A stretch of 64,000 bases of DNA from Isoetes taiwanensis (GCA_021234155.1 JAJEKV010000036.1:3469182-3533181); one strand, 5' to 3'; numbered from the stretch's first letter, positions 35,758 to 48,600 are shown. Numbers and translations: made by a program. The notes: generated by a model not told the origin, from the sequence alone.

Positions 35758-36468
35758 CACGGCAACATATGATACATCGCTAATGTCATAACTAATTTGC
35801 AGTTTCATGAGATCTGTTCTATTTGATCCACCACAAGCATTCCAATTGGAAGTGAAGTAGCCCCTGTCAAAATCAACGTACTGTGGGTCAGAACGCAGCT
35901 GAAGGTAAGGCCCATTGGTTTGGCAGCAAAAGACAACATAAGAAGCCGAAGGAATGCCGCTGGAGATGTTCCAGATCTGATAGGGTTGCTGCTCATAATA
36001 CAACACCGCCCTTGTTGCCTCAGAACTAAAGCTGTAACCCCCATTCGTAAGGTTCAGGCCCTGCTCCAAAACTTGACCGCAAACCAACTTATTTGTGGGG
36101 TGCTTGAAGCTGCTCCAAACTGTGCCATTCGTTGCATTCACTAGATACAAGGCTCCGTAGTCTGTCAGCCACAATTGCTGCACTCCTTTATCCTCTGTCC
36201 CAGTTTCCCAAACCGGAATGCCTGACTCATTTTCCAGAACCAAATTGCCAGACTCTTCTAGGCTTAGAGTAGCATTCATTCCTACTGTATTGCCATTGGC
36301 TTGCCAAACAATGTCTATAACGTCATTCCCATCTTCATCCCATGCCACCACTGACAATTTGAACTGTGTATTCCCCACATCGCTCAAGAACACCAGTCTG
36401 TACTTGATTGTGGCATTAGTGCTCACCTCGTTACCCAAAAAACCAAGCCATGTTGGAAAGTACGTCAT
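35758..36468 (-). pseudogene. Bulb-type (G-type) lectin gene, main exon, split by insertions
   Basis: The minus-strand frame contains the bulb-lectin signatures LSLEESGNLVLENESGIPVW (about residues 68-87) and GTVWSSFKHPTNKLVCGQ (115-132), the latter typical of S-domain/G-type lectins of plant receptor-like kinases. There is no kinase domain; with the copia element removed, the frame ends at TAA 30721. The true 5' end is missing: the Met at 36468 abuts a TIR-like sequence. A plausible N-terminal continuation lies at 60437-60520, about 24 kb away. It is likely a host gene interrupted by two mobile elements, though capture of a lectin exon by a transposon is an alternative. An extracellular carbohydrate-binding role is family knowledge only. 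Confidence 0.8.
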
Positions 36469-36500
36469 TAGAGTTTTTTTGAGGTCAAATACGGGCCCTT
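36469..36500 (+). repeat. Left end of a large TIR-bounded insertion
   Basis: The sequence starting TAGAGTTTTTTTGAGGTCAA at 36469 is the inverted copy of the stretch ending at about 60436. About 28 of the first 30 bases match, and both copies abut lectin-like coding sequence. No convincing target-site duplication could be set (only AT/AT or TA/TA). Confidence 0.5.
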
Positions 36501-38090
36501 ACTCGATGCCACGTCAAAAGCTTCATGACCAATGGGGGAGCCGAGCTTGTCAGAGTTTTTTACCGAGCCTTAGTTTTCGCCATTCCGGTGTCAAGCTGCC
36601 GCGTAGCCGGTAATATCCGTGCCTCTAGCCCGGGTGTCGGATTACACACGTAGCAATTATGACCGTTAGCTCCGCCCTCAATTCCTTTCGGTGTTTTCTT
36701 CAACAAAGTTTGTGCGAAGATCGATTACTGCGCCAAGGGAACTTCGATTTGCTTTCGGGGAATAGCCGACCCCACGCCAAAGTGAGTTTTCGACCACAAA
36801 AAGCTTCGATCAAGGTAAAACCACGAGCCTTTCCTAGTATTTCGATTCGGGCTCCACATTCTAATTTGAATTACGTGACTTTAGATGGCTATACGGCTCT
36901 ATCACAATCGGAAATGACTTTGAAAGCTTCGTGTTGTCGGCCAAGGAGCTTTGTTACTCCAACCCTGGAATGCAAGGTGAATAGCGAAGTCAAAAGATGC
37001 GGGGAGAAGTGATGTTTACGCACATTGGAAGGCTTTGGTGGTGGGTTTTCGATCAGGCAAAGAGATATTTGTACAAGTGAGTCGTGTATACACGCTCCAA
37101 CAAATATGGCAAAAGAAAAAATAAGCAAGCGAAGAACTTTCCTACGGTTAGAAGTAAATTGTAAGTATGTACTCCTATGCAATCCATATCTAAATTAGTT
37201 CAGTTACTTATCCGGTTCATTCCTATTTCTCTCGAGGGTTTGTGTATATATCGATGTGTAGAAACGGTCTCTTCACAAGAGTGTATTCCATTGCTTTCAT
37301 CAAGATATGGGCTCCTTGTTGTTCGAAGGTAGCATACCAGTGCAACTCACAGAAAAGGGGTATATGGTTTTAGAGGTATGAATACTCGCCACTAAGATCC
37401 AAGCTTATTGAGCTTCCATTGCCCAAAATTTATCCGAGCTATATGCGCAGCCTACGGATGCCACTTCAGAGTAGCCGCGAGGTAAGTTGTCCGCGAGGGA
37501 AATGTTTACGGCATTGAAGGAGAAGGGATGTTTCTGCGGGCATGTGAAGATAAATTTAGGAATTGATTTGTTCATTGCCTTATTCAAGATGTTTATAGTT
37601 CCCAGCGATTCGATTGGATAGTTTTTAGATAGTCTATTTCTTGAAGGTTGGAGTGCTTTCGACTTCATGATGGAGCTGAATCTCTTGAATGCGAGGATAA
37701 GTCAAGACATGGTTCGGTTCGGATATTGCATCGTATATGAATCTATGTAATATAAATATAAGTGACGATTAATTGGAGATCTATTGTATATTGATTGGAA
37801 AGGTTTGCTTTCAGTGTAACATAAAAAATTAAAGTAGCTACGATGCGAATTCGGTGTTGTTTTCGCACCGTAGGCTGCTGATCTTGAAATTATGTATAAC
37901 ATAAAATATGGAAGTGTTGTTTTTATGCAGACCGTAGCTACGGTCGCGAAATTCATTAGACGTTTGATGGGATCACTTAAGGGTCCAACCCCAGATGCCG
38001 CATGGAAACCCACTAGGGTTGAGGCCACGAGACTCTAGGTTTCTAATGAGCGGGTTGTAGATTCAAATCGTATTTCATTAACAATCTCAA
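36501..38090. other. Anonymous sequence inside the insertion
   Basis: No supportable gene; the frame at 36659-37012 shows no motif. From about 37830 there are copies of ATAACATAAAATATGGAAGTG and the palindrome ACCGTAGCTACGGT that recur as a tandem array at 38814-38960. Confidence 0.4.
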
Positions 38091-38466
38091 GGCGTGGTTA
38101 CGGTGCACATTTGCAATATCCATAACCAATGGTTACATGCATTTCGTACTGTGGCTATTATGCAACACTTTATTTCTTTCTTTTTAGGGCGTGGCTACGG
38201 TGTGAATTTGCCATGTCCCTGACCAATCCGGATACATGCATTTAGACCTTTTAACCACGCCCTAAAATTTTTTTTTTTTTTTAGGGCGTGGTTTGGTCTT
38301 GAATTTGCCATGTCCTGACCCGACCGGATACATGCATTTCGCCTTTGTAACCCGCGCCCCTTTTTTTTTTTTTTTTTTTTTTTAGGGCGTGGTTACCGTG
38401 CGAATTTGCCATGTCCACATTTCATGGATACACGATTTCGCATTTTTTTTTTTTTTTTTTCGCCCT

Positions 38467-38502
<36 letters not shown>

Positions 38503-38559
38503 CAGCGGATACATGCATTTCGCACTGTAACTACTTTTTTTTTTCTTTTTTTCTTTTTT

Positions 38560-38591
<32 letters not shown>

Positions 38592-38690
38592 TGTTTCTTT
38601 CTTTCTTTATAGGCCCGTGGCTCAAGTGCGAATTTGCCATGTCCACGATATGAGGATACATGCATTTCGCACTGTAACCACACTACTCAA
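38090..38690. repeat. Irregular tandem repeat with poly-T tracts
   Basis: Five or six copies of a unit with GGGCGTGGNTACGGTGYGAA, TTTGCCATGTCC, and GGATACATGCATTTCGCA, separated by T-runs up to about 27 nt and a (CTTT)n tract at 38555-38610. Unit spacing varies (about 60-110 bp) because the T-runs vary. Confidence 0.8.
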
Positions 38691-38813
38691 AATTTAATGA
38701 AACAAAATTAGTTGTCATTGCCTAAATATCAATGTTCATTGCTCTAAATTATTGAAAGCATCCTCATTAACTTCCTCCCTTCAATTGAACCTCTTCTTGT
38801 ATGGCAGCTATAA

Positions 38814-38965
38814 AATAAGAACGTGTTGTTTTTGCACTGTAGCCACGGTGCGTAAATATGTATAATATAAAATATGGAAGTGTTATTTTCGCACCGTAGC
38901 CACGGTGCGAAATTGTGTATAACATAAAATATGGAAACGTTATTTTCGCACCATAGCTACGGTGT
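38814..38965. repeat. 57-bp tandem array with a CGCACCGTAGCYACGGTGCG palindrome
   Basis: AATATGGAA-type anchors start at 38814, 38871 and 38928, giving an exact 57-bp period. Each unit carries TTTTCGCACCGTAGC and CACGGTGCGAAAT, a near-perfect palindrome of about 22 bp. Related sequence at 37830-37960 lies on the other side of the 38090-38690 block. Confidence 0.85.
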
Positions 38966-39081
38966 TAGTCACTCTTGCATATCAAGCTGCTACTAAGGCA
39001 CTCACCTTCAAACTATCACAAATCAAGGTGTTGCTCAACGAGAATGGTAAAGAGTAAATCAGATAAGGCATGGGAGTTGTT

Positions 39082-40464
39082 TTAAAGGCTACAGTGCTGG
39101 CAAGAAGGTATATACATGGTGTTGCCATTCATGGCAGTAAATTTGATAGAAAGAAAAACGCTTCTTCATTGCACATTTGAATTTAGAACCTTTGGTTGGA
39201 AAGCGGGGATGTTATTATAGATTGAAACCTATAGTATATGCATGCAGGGTTAGATTGCAGGGTACAGCATCTCTTTGCAATGTCTGATGGGAGACACCCT
39301 TTGTAAGCTGTCTTTTTGCATTTTGATCGTCCCTCGTCGCCCTTGATGAAAACTTTGATTCATCATTGCTCCGCTTTCTGCAATAGACACTTGAGAATGG
39401 CATTTTGAAACATATCAGGACTGCTATGGACCTGTACATTTGTTCGTCTCTATTTTCTATTCTCTATGGTACAAGAAGAACTTGGACTTAATTCAGATAC
39501 CATTTTGGGCAGCATCCTTGTTGATATGTATGCTAAATATGGTGTTCTAAAGGAATCTGAAACAGTTTTTGACAAATTAGAGAGAAGAAATGTGGTGATC
39601 TGGAATTCAATGATTGCTGGATATGCCCAATATGGAGAGGCTTTTTCTGCAATAAATTGCTCTAAAAAGGTGCAAGAAGAGGGATTGAGACCAGATAATG
39701 TCACCTTTCGTTGATCGTTGTTGCATGTGGTCGAGGCGGGGCTCAATAGATCTGACTTTGGCGGCAATTAGGAAATATGATTGAATACCATCACCTTTTC
39801 CAGATTGAGCACTATAAGCGCTTGATAGATCTTCTATGGCATCTGAGGATGGGTGAAGGAAGCTTAGAAGATTGACCGCATGAGTGTGTGATCGAAACAC
39901 CAAGTATCTGGTTGGATTTCACTACTTAGTGCTTGCGAGCGTTCTATAAGATGGAGTTAGGTAGGCTTTGATTTGACGAAGCTACCTATTTAGATCCCAA
40001 TTGTGCTCCGGCGTATGTGCTTATGTCGAACATTTATGCATATGCTCATATGCAAAAGGATGTTGACAAGATAGAAAATATAAGAAGACGTGCAGGTGTA
40101 TTCCATGACCTTGTTGAGTAGAAGAATCTTAAGAAAGCAACACACAAATGATAAACTTAGATCTATTAATGGCTTTAAAGCAATATTGAGATGGAAGATG
40201 AGGACAATGTTGAGAGAAGGCAAGACCCATTAAAGTCGCACATGGCATTGTGTCTTTGCGTTCACCTATTTCAAGGTCTCTACGCTTTAGTGGCAGGATA
40301 ACATATGGAGAAGTGCAAGACCCACAAATGACAAACATGACATTGTCTGAACTCTCATCATTAGACATCTGCTTTGAAGCATTTAGTTGAGCAATGCATG
40401 GATCATAGATGTTGGGACTGCAAAGAGACATTCTGCACCTACATATCATCTGTACAATAGAGGC
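39082..40464 (+). repeat. PPR inverted repeat, left arm
   Basis: From TTAAAGGCTACAGTGCTGGC to CTGTACAATAGAGGC, this is the inverted copy of 49506-50856. It contains a PPR gene 3' region on the plus strand. It is more corrupted than the right arm, the differences falling mainly at CAG/CTG sites. Confidence 0.9.
39460..40125 (+). pseudogene. PPR (E-class) gene fragment, left arm copy
   Basis: Starts EELGLNSDTILGSILVDMYA, continues KYGVLKESETVFDKLERRNV and VIWNSMIAGYAQYGEAF, two canonical PPR motifs. The frame breaks at 39714 and resumes in pieces. An E-motif-like segment (DEATYLDPNCAPAYVLMSNIY) occurs at about 39975-40035 by comparison with the right arm. The protein class binds organellar RNA. 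This copy is a pseudogene as read. Confidence 0.75.
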
Positions 40465-41040
40465 AAATATAGATAGTGATATGGCCCCATGACTTATAAA
40501 AGAATGATAGTCAGATTATCTTATGTCTTTGTTTTCAATTGACTTCCTTCTTTGCAGTCTGAGCTTGCATGCCAAGGAAGGCCAGAAGGATAACTTGTCC
40601 AACCTTGAAGCTATGATCTCGCATCCAAGTAGTGTTCATCCAGCATCATGCAAGACAATGACATTCAAGAGAAATGATATCCACAGTTCCAATTTTGATA
40701 GCGGAACCCTGATCGCAGATATCGGCAAGCTGGATCAACAAATGAAAAGTAAATATAATAAAATTTCACGCATGTCCGAATAGTTGTTGATGGACAATGC
40801 AGCTCATCTGGGATGGGAAGAATATGAGAATGCGAATAGTACTGATGGTACACCTGAAAGCTTTTCTGCTAAGCTAGCACTTATGGGAAGATTTTAAAAA
40901 TGATATTGCATTTGTTTTTCAGTTCTTTTGGGCGATGTCCATTTCAGTCCTTGTTCTTAGTGCTTTAGAATTGAGCAGTTCTATTCTGGGCAGTTTTGTG
41001 TACCTTCTACATTTATTTGATTTGTTTGTTTATGCGCTGT
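40465..41040 (+). other. Unrecognised exon-like stretch
   Basis: A plus-strand frame at 40523-40783 (HAKEGQKDNLSNLEAM and GKLDQQMKSKYNKISRMSE) looks like exon sequence but is not assigned. It lies just upstream of the SEC8-like exon and may be part of the same captured segment. Confidence 0.3.
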
Positions 41041-41044
41041 ATAG

Positions 41045-41155
41045 GAGGGTATGAGGAAGAGTGAAGCCCCTCCTAATGCCAAATATCTCCAAGCTATGGT
41101 GGAATGTATTGCAACATTAGGAAAAGTTGCAACATCTAGGCCACTCATCAGGTAT
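41045..41155 (+). pseudogene. SEC8: Exocyst subunit SEC8-like exon fragment
   Basis: The plus strand reads GMRKSEAPPNAKYLQAMVE followed by CIATLGKVAT, which I recognise as the region of plant SEC8 preceding the AAGAIICQRLRPTIHE stretch. SEC8 is a subunit of the exocyst tethering complex at the plasma membrane. Only one exon-sized piece is present, followed by a GT (CAG|GTATGG at about 41152). It is best read as a captured gene fragment. The assignment is from remembered family similarity, not a search. Confidence 0.55.
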
Positions 41156-41539
41156 GGTTTTCCGTCATTGGCACCAGTCATGTTCATTTATTGCTATGTT
41201 AATATTGAACTCTTGCCATTCTATTTTCCAGATACTATTTATCATCTTTAGGCCCTCCTCCCAGATACCAATGTGGCTATAAATATGACTTCAAGCCGAG
41301 ATTTTCGGAAGGTGCATTTTAAATCCTAAGCTTCGTATAAATCTCTATAAACTTAGGCAGTGGTAACAGAAATTTAACTTTTAGGAAGGCCAGCATAGTC
41401 TGTTTTGAAGACAATATAATTCTGATTTCAGTAATGCCTTTTGGAAAATACGTACCATATAGAGAAGGGTAACTGCAAGGGGCATTGAGTGTGTTGTGGT
41501 TGATAGATAAGGATTCATAAAGGAATACCAAATTGCATG

Positions 41540-41790
41540 TGTCTCAATCTTGCAGTATTGTGCAAAAGACAAAGCTGTTACACTGGGCAAGTGGGTTTAT
41601 GCCATAATAGATACTACATTCACCTTAGATCGCTTTCTAAGAAATGTTCTTCTGGGCATTCGTGTAGTGCAATATTGGGATGTCTACCATGTGTTTGCTA
41701 ACATGCATAAATGCAGTGCAGGGTTAGATTGCAAGGTACAACATCTCTTTGCAATGTACAGTAGGAGACACCCTTTGTAAGCTGTCTTTT
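41540..41790 (+). pseudogene. PPR motif fragment
   Basis: LQYCAKDKAVTLGKWVYAII followed by DRFLRNVLLG matches the start of a plant PPR block (normally CARxxALxxGKxVHAxI...D.FLxNxL). From about 41715 the sequence repeats the 39245-39480 region (CAGGGTTAGATTGCA... to CTATGGTACAAGAAGA). Confidence 0.6.
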
Positions 41791-41939
41791 TGCATTTTGA
41801 CTGTCCTCTCTGTCCTTGACAGAAAACTTTGATTCATCATTGCTCCGCTTTCTGCAATAGACACTTGAGAATGGCATTTTGAAACATATCAGGACTGCTA
41901 TGGACCTGTACATTTGTTCGTCTCTATTTTCTATTCTCT

Positions 41940-42420
41940 ATGGTACAAGAAGATACAACTTTAAAATGGATTCATGACTATATTTTGAAAGCTTTTTGTG
42001 CATTAGATGCTATTTTACAGGACTTGCATAGTGTTTGATCGATTATACATCCCAAGGTAAATTTTATTCCATGAATGGTCATCATTGCTGGGTGCCATTC
42101 TTGTAATAGTGAAGGTGCAGTTAGGATTTTCTGGCAGATGCAACAAGCACATGGAACCAAATGAGTTGATGGTTCTTAATGTCCTGTGTGCATGCTGTGA
42201 TACGCTCGCTATGGAGCAGATATTGATCCATGCAATGCTTTGTCAAAAGGGATGTAGTTAGGATATCCATGTAGGCAATATGCTTTTGGACTTCTATGTG
42301 CAGATGATGCTTTTGGTGTTTTTCATTGAATGATGAAGACGAATGTCGTACCTTGGAGTGTAATGGTTGCAGGCAAGAAGACAAAGCAATTTATGAAATT
42401 GCAGTTTTGTGCATGTATGG
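41940..42420 (+). pseudogene. PPR fragment, first of two related copies
   Basis: Contains WIHDYILKAFCALDAIL-coding sequence, then GCHSCNSEGAV-like and FWQMQQAHGTK readings in shifted frames. It lacks about 45 bp between the DAIL codons and the ACTTGCATAGTGTTTGATC stretch that the copy at 42800-43240 retains. Confidence 0.6.
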
Positions 42421-42799
42421 AGCAAGGGGATGTAGTCATGGTAAAATTACAATGGCGCAAGAGGAGCCAATGGATGCCCATATTTCATCATCAGAATGTT
42501 GACCATGTTAAAACATATATGTTGAAGTGAAAAAACAAGCCAAATGCTCGAATCATATCATATATTTCACACCTTATTTCATATTTTCTACGAGTATAAT
42601 GCCAATATCGATGTTGTATTAGATTGGTGTTTAGACAAGCTTTTGCCCCACTATTTAACATTCAAAGTTAGGCTTCCATGTTGTATTCTATGGTTTGAAT
42701 ACATTATGCATCATTGCTCCGCTTTCTGCAATAGACATTTGAGAATGGTATTTTGAAACATATTAGGACCTTTACATTTGTTCGCCTCTATTTTCTATT

Positions 42800-43250
42800 C
42801 TTTATGGTACAAGAACATACAATTTCCAAATGGATTCATGACTATATTTTGAAAGCTTTTTGTGCATTAGATGCTATTTTAGAGGTCTCCCTTGTTGACA
42901 TTTATGCCAAGTCTGGGAGCCGTCGTAGATATGCTTGCATACTGTTTGATCGATTATCCATCCCAAGGTAATTTTTATTTCATGGACGGTCATCATTGCT
43001 GGGTGCCATTCTTGTAATAGTGAAGATAAGATAATAGTGAAGGTGCAGTTAGGATTTTCTGGCAGATGCAACAAGCACATGGAACCAAATGAGTTGATGG
43101 TTCTTAGTGTCCTGTGTGCATGCTGTGATATGCTCGCTATGGAGCAGATATTGATCCATGCAATGCTTTGTCAAAAGGTATGTAGTTAGGATATCCATGT
43201 AGGCAATATGCTTTTGGACTTCTACATAGCACATAATTACACATGAATTC
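42800..43250 (+). pseudogene. PPR fragment, second related copy
   Basis: The ORF at 42753-42971 reads SKWIHDYILKAFCALDAIL, then EVSLVDIYAKSGS and YACILFDRLSIP, a PPR motif. It is followed by a GT donor-like site and then MVIIAGCHS-like and FWQMQQAH sequence as in the previous copy. The duplication (41940-42310 and 42800-43230) is direct and diverged. Confidence 0.65.
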
Positions 43251-43676
43251 GTCTTCCTCCCCCCTCCCCCCTTTTCTTGTTGGATTGGCAACATAAATTT
43301 AGGTTTTCTAACTAGAATGACTGCATTTGTTTCGATGCGAGTCTTGAGTCACATGTTTGTTTGATTTTGTGGCACTTGTGATTGTGGTACTTGGTAAGTG
43401 GTTGCTTCCTTACTTTGAACTATTAACAAGTTTGCATGATCAAGCACAAGCATGTTGGCCCTAGGCTTTGGTCAGGGTTGATGAAAGCTTGATGCGGTAC
43501 ATATAGTTTAGCAGCATTCCCCTTAGTAGCGGTTGCTATGTTGACCTAGAGTCCATGGTTACGTGCCATTAAGGGGTTGCTGCTGCTATATCAAATTGCA
43601 TTCTTGAATAGATTTGCATTTCTAAGGAATGTTGATAGTATCACACTCATTATTGCATTATTTCTAATTACTAGAA
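43251..43676. other. Upstream region of the kinase-like gene
   Basis: AT-rich, no gene seen. It contains a C-rich patch at 43256-43273. It should hold the promoter or 5' UTR of the gene at 43677. Confidence 0.4.
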
Positions 43677-45275
43677 ATGGATATGGGAGAGACTGAAGCA
43701 TTTGGCAAGATCACAGGAAAAAGAAAAAGATCATCCCATGGCACTCGTCAACTTAGGGATGACATGCGCATTTGGTTGATTGATAAAATTTGTCAACATT
43801 CATATGCAGAGTTAAAAAAAATAAATTCAAGTGATGATAATTGGGTCGGAAAAGTGGGTGAGATGGTTAGAGCAGCCTTAAAAACTTTTAGTTCGCCTGC
43901 GGGAATAATGTCCAATAAGAAAACTGAAGTTGAGATGTATGATTGGATGCATGGAAATATTATACAATATATGACACACATGAAAAGTGAAATACAAGAA
44001 ATCAAGAATATAGATTTGAGGAGTCAATATATAGACAAAGTAGGAATATGGAATGAGTTGGTAGAGAACAGAAGGAGGAGAAAGAGCATAAATAATTCAA
44101 GATCGCAATTATGTGTAATTATGATCAGACAATTACAAGTTAGACGTCGTGAAGGCGAGAGTGTAGAATCTCACACAAATCGGTGCATTGCAGATGCTCG
44201 AAGCACAGTTTGTCTAGAGATAGATAGCAGAGATATAATAGAAGTGAAAGGCATCATACGCTTTATGGATTGTGGGAGGTATAGATCAGTTGCCAATTGT
44301 AACATTATTGGCTCTAGATATTACACTGATCGCTTGTATGTTGCAAAAGTTTTGAGCAATAAAAACTGGGATGACACTGATATGGCCGAAACTTGGATGG
44401 ATTTGATGTTAAAAGATAGTTTGATGCAGTTACGGCATGGAGCTTTGATTAGAGTAATTGCTAGAAGCCAACACCCACGACTAGCATTGATAACACCATA
44501 TTGGAATGGTGGCTCCCTAGCAGAGCTTATGATGGGCCATACACACGATGTTGTTGGACGCTTTTCCAATGAAGGTCAAAAGCAACGATACATTGATGGG
44601 TTAATGAATCCTGAACAACTGCAGCAAAGGAGGTGTAGGCATGATATTGTTCGTGCAAATTATGGGCACATTGTGGCTGCACTTTTAGATGCATTATGCA
44701 AGCTCCATGATGAGGGTAAGTCATGTCACATGGACATTAATCTTAATAACATTTTGCTCCACTTCGATGATACAAACTTCAAAGTGTTCGTGGGCATATG
44801 TGAGTTTGGATAAATGAAGAGAATGAAGTTCAAAGTGCGTCCAATGCATAAGGTGACAACTGACATAGAAGATTTGAAATTAATTGAGCGTGATCGATTG
44901 ACAAGGCCATGGATCCATCCGCACTATTTCTATGGTGGAAGTGATAACAAGAACTTCACATGTGTAAAAGCGGCACTTGATATATATCCATTGATGTATT
45001 GTTTGAACGCTCTAGCAACTTTTGTAAAAGGAGATAAACAACATCCTACATCATTTGAAGAGCAAAGTGTATGGTCCATTTGCTATGGAATAGAACAAAT
45101 GTATAAAAGGGTCATCACGAAGCCGTATGGAAGTGACTTGAGCTTGCAGATGATGTTAAGGCACTTTACTACACGATACGATACAAGTATCTTCTCCACT
45201 ATCAAAAGTGTTAGGGCACTTTCAGAATTGGAATTAAACATGCATAATGTTGAGGGAATGGATTCCTTTTTGTAA
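43677..45275 (+). pseudogene. Divergent protein-kinase-like gene upstream of Helitron Rep
   Basis: Two same-frame ORFs (43677-44813 and 44814-45275) separated by a single TAA. The N-terminal ~170 residues are basic and unassigned. Then kinase subdomains appear: YVAKVL with the VAxK-like Lys224; a hinge-like HPRLALITPYWNGGSLAELM near residues 265-285; a catalytic loop CHMDINLNNILL (His351, Asp353, Asn358); and VGICEFG at 372-378 in the place of DFG, with Glu for Asp. After the TAA, PWIHPHYF and DIYPLMYCLNAL fit the activation segment and subdomain IX. It is probably a pseudokinase or a remote kinase family. It lies 380 bp upstream of the Helitron Rep in the same orientation. The TAA may be real or an error. 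Confidence 0.65.
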
Positions 45276-45657
45276 ACTTATGAACCAACTATATGTAAAC
45301 AACCTCAACTCATGAGATAAATGAAATTTATCTTCACATTTATTTTTTGTAATTTTTATTGTCCCTAATTAAATTTATCTTCAATTAAAAGTTATTTTCT
45401 GATGTATGATTGTATTAAACATATAAGTCCACGAATGAGTCACAAACTTGAGTGTACATGGAATGGATATCACATTGCCATGATGATAAGATGAAATTGC
45501 ATGAGGTAGCATAAGATGTTATGCAAATTGTGAGAAAAAATGGAACAATAACCAATTAGGCAAAACATATTTTCAAATATAATAATAACTTTTGTAATTT
45601 TGTTGTTGTAGGTGCATAACATTTGATGTTACTTAGTACTTCTATTAGTCATATTGA
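45276..45657. other. Spacer between kinase-like gene and Rep/Hel
   Basis: 382 bp, AT-rich, no ORF. It would contain the Rep/Hel promoter or an intron. Confidence 0.5.
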
Positions 45658-48600
45658 ATGGCCGATGATAGATTAGTTCAACATAGGGAGCGACAAAGGA
45701 TACGTATACAAAATGAGGATCTTGAACAACGTGAAGCTAGATTATCACAAAAGCAAAATTACATGAGACAACGTAGGCAACAAGAATCAGCAAGAGAATA
45801 CCAAAGGCAATATGTGAGATCACACCGTTTGCAAATGACAGAAAACCAGAGACTGTACATACAATTCCAGTCGTTGCAAAAGCCGCATTATTGCGGTCCA
45901 TTACAACTATCATGTAATCTTTGTGGATCATTAGGATTTGCTGCAATGGAAGAAAAAGTTCATTGTTGTTCCAATGGTAAAATCCATTTGCCAGACCTTA
46001 TGGAAATGCCTCCATTTATTAAAGAACTACTCACATGGCAACATACCAAAAGTAACAAGTTCCATAAGAATATAAGAAATTATAACAGTGCACTGGCGTT
46101 TGCATCACTAGGTGCAAACATTGAGCAATTCCATGGACAAGGACCGTACTGTTTTAAGATTCATGGACAAATCTACCATAGAGTAGGCTCAATTGCTCCA
46201 ACTGAAGGAATTCCTCCTACATATGGTCAGTTATATATCATGGACTCTGATTCTGCAATGCGAGATAGACAAGAAAACTCCCAAAATGCTGATTGTGACT
46301 TCCAATTGATGTCTGAACTAGATGCAATCATACGACAAGTTAATCCATATGCACACGCATATAAGATGATGGGAGAGGTGTATCGACAAGCTGAATTAGC
46401 TAATGAGCATGCTAATGTGAGAATGTTCATACACACAGATAGGATGCAAGATATGCGCAGATACAATGTTGCATGTAGCAACAAAGTCGCCCTCATATTC
46501 ACAGACCCAAATGGAGAGCCTCCAACTAACAGAGATATATGCATACATGGTAGATCTGGTAACTTGCAACATATAGATGTGACTAATCCTAATTGTGATC
46601 CAATGACATATCCATTGTTATTTCCCTCTGGAGACCAAGGTTGGAGTCCGTTACTTGAGAGAGATAATCCATCAAGTCGAAGAACAAGAATTACAATGTT
46701 GGAATTCTATGCATACAGGCTAGCAATTCGTATCAATCGGGGATACCAATGCTATAAAAAATCAATCCTCTTTTATGTCTTTGGTAAATTGACGCAAAAG
46801 CAATATATTGTTGACGATATGCAAAAGTTGAAGGAAACAATCTAAAATGGATTAAGCATAACCAAAAGACTTTAAGGGCTGAACTATATCAGGGTCTCAT
46901 AGAATACATAACTCAAAGATCTTCAGAGCAAGGCTTGCTTTCTGGGAGGATGGTGATCTTGCCTTCAAGTTTCCAAGGATCTATACGTGCATTGCCACAA
47001 AACTACCAAGATGCAATGTCATTAGTCAGATGCCATGGTAAACCAGATCTATTTATCACGTTCACATGTAATCCAGGATGGGTTGAAATCCAAGAGAACT
47101 TATATCCACACCAAACAACAAGTGATAGACCAGATCTTGTGGCTAGGGTCTTTCATTTAAAGCTAGGAGAGTTTTTGAAGGATATAACCAAAAGACATGT
47201 GTCTAAGGCATGGACATACACTATAGAGTTTCAAAAAAGAGGCTTGCCACATTGTCATATGCTACTCATACTAGATGAAAAAATTGATACAATTGAACAA
47301 ATAGATAAAATAATTAGTGCAGAGATACCGGATCCAACAACCAACCCTTACTTGCATGATCTTGTAATCAATCACATGATCCATGGACCATGTGGTCCTG
47401 ATCGTCCAAACGTGCCATGCATGCAAGCACAATCGGATTCTGAAAGTGCTAAATGTAGAAAACACTTCCCAAGAGAATTTTGTGATGCCACAAGCCTCAA
47501 TGAGAATGGCTACCCACAATACAGGAGGAGATACACAGGTAAAAGTTACAACCATCCAAATCGTCCAAACATAAGCATTGACAACAGCTGGGTAGTGCCT
47601 TATAATCCGTATCTCCTTGCAAAGTATGCAGCTCACATAAATGTTGAAAATTGTCAAGGAATTAGTGGCATAAAATATATATACAAGTACATCCACAAGG
47701 GATATGATTGTGCAAGTGTTGGGCTTAGCCCCAGAGATGATAGCTCACTAAATTGGGATGAGATCAAGACGTACTTAGATAGTAGGTACATATCTGCACC
47801 TGAAGGAATGTGGAGGCTAAATAAATGTGAGATGCATGCAAACTCACATACAATCATTCGTCTTCCAGTACACTTGCCATTTCAACAACGTTTGCAATAC
47901 ATTGCTGGTCAAGAACAAGAAGCTATAGAAAGAGCAACAAGAGATGGCACAATGCTAACTGCTTGGTTCAATTTGAATGCTATAGATGAAAAAGCAAGAT
48001 CATACACATATACAGAGATTCCATACCACTACAAATACGATAAGGAAGGAGCAGAAAATAGCAAAAAGTGGATAGATTAAGATTATCACACGGATGTATA
48101 ATGTGAGGCCCCAAGAGGGCGAAAGATTCTATCTACGATTGTTATTACTCCATGCAAAAGGGGCGACAAGCTATGATGACTTATTACATGTCAATGGAAA
48201 ACATTGCACAACGTTCAAAGATGCTACAAAGGAATCTGGTTTGGTCATTGACAACCGCGAATGGGAATTCGCACTTGAAGAGGCAGCTAACTACCAAATG
48301 CCGTCACAATTACGGCAAATGTTTGCATTCATATGTGTATTCAATGAATTGTATGATCCACTTTCACTATGGAATAAATTCAAACAAGATATGTGTGAAG
48401 ATTACGTAAGAGAAATGCAAAGAGCTTTAGTAGAAAATGCAGCGCTCATTGATATCAATGAGATCTTAGAGGCAAACAACATGTCTTGTCGAACCATTGG
48501 CCTACCCATTCCTGACCCTAATTTACAATTTCCTGACAAGACAATAGATTTTGATGTTGAGCAAGAGCAACACGAAGTGTTAAGCAATTATGAAAAGCTA

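Noticed and set aside
36659-37012. 117-codon plus ORF next to the TIR
   Set aside because: No recognisable motif or splice context; composition-driven.
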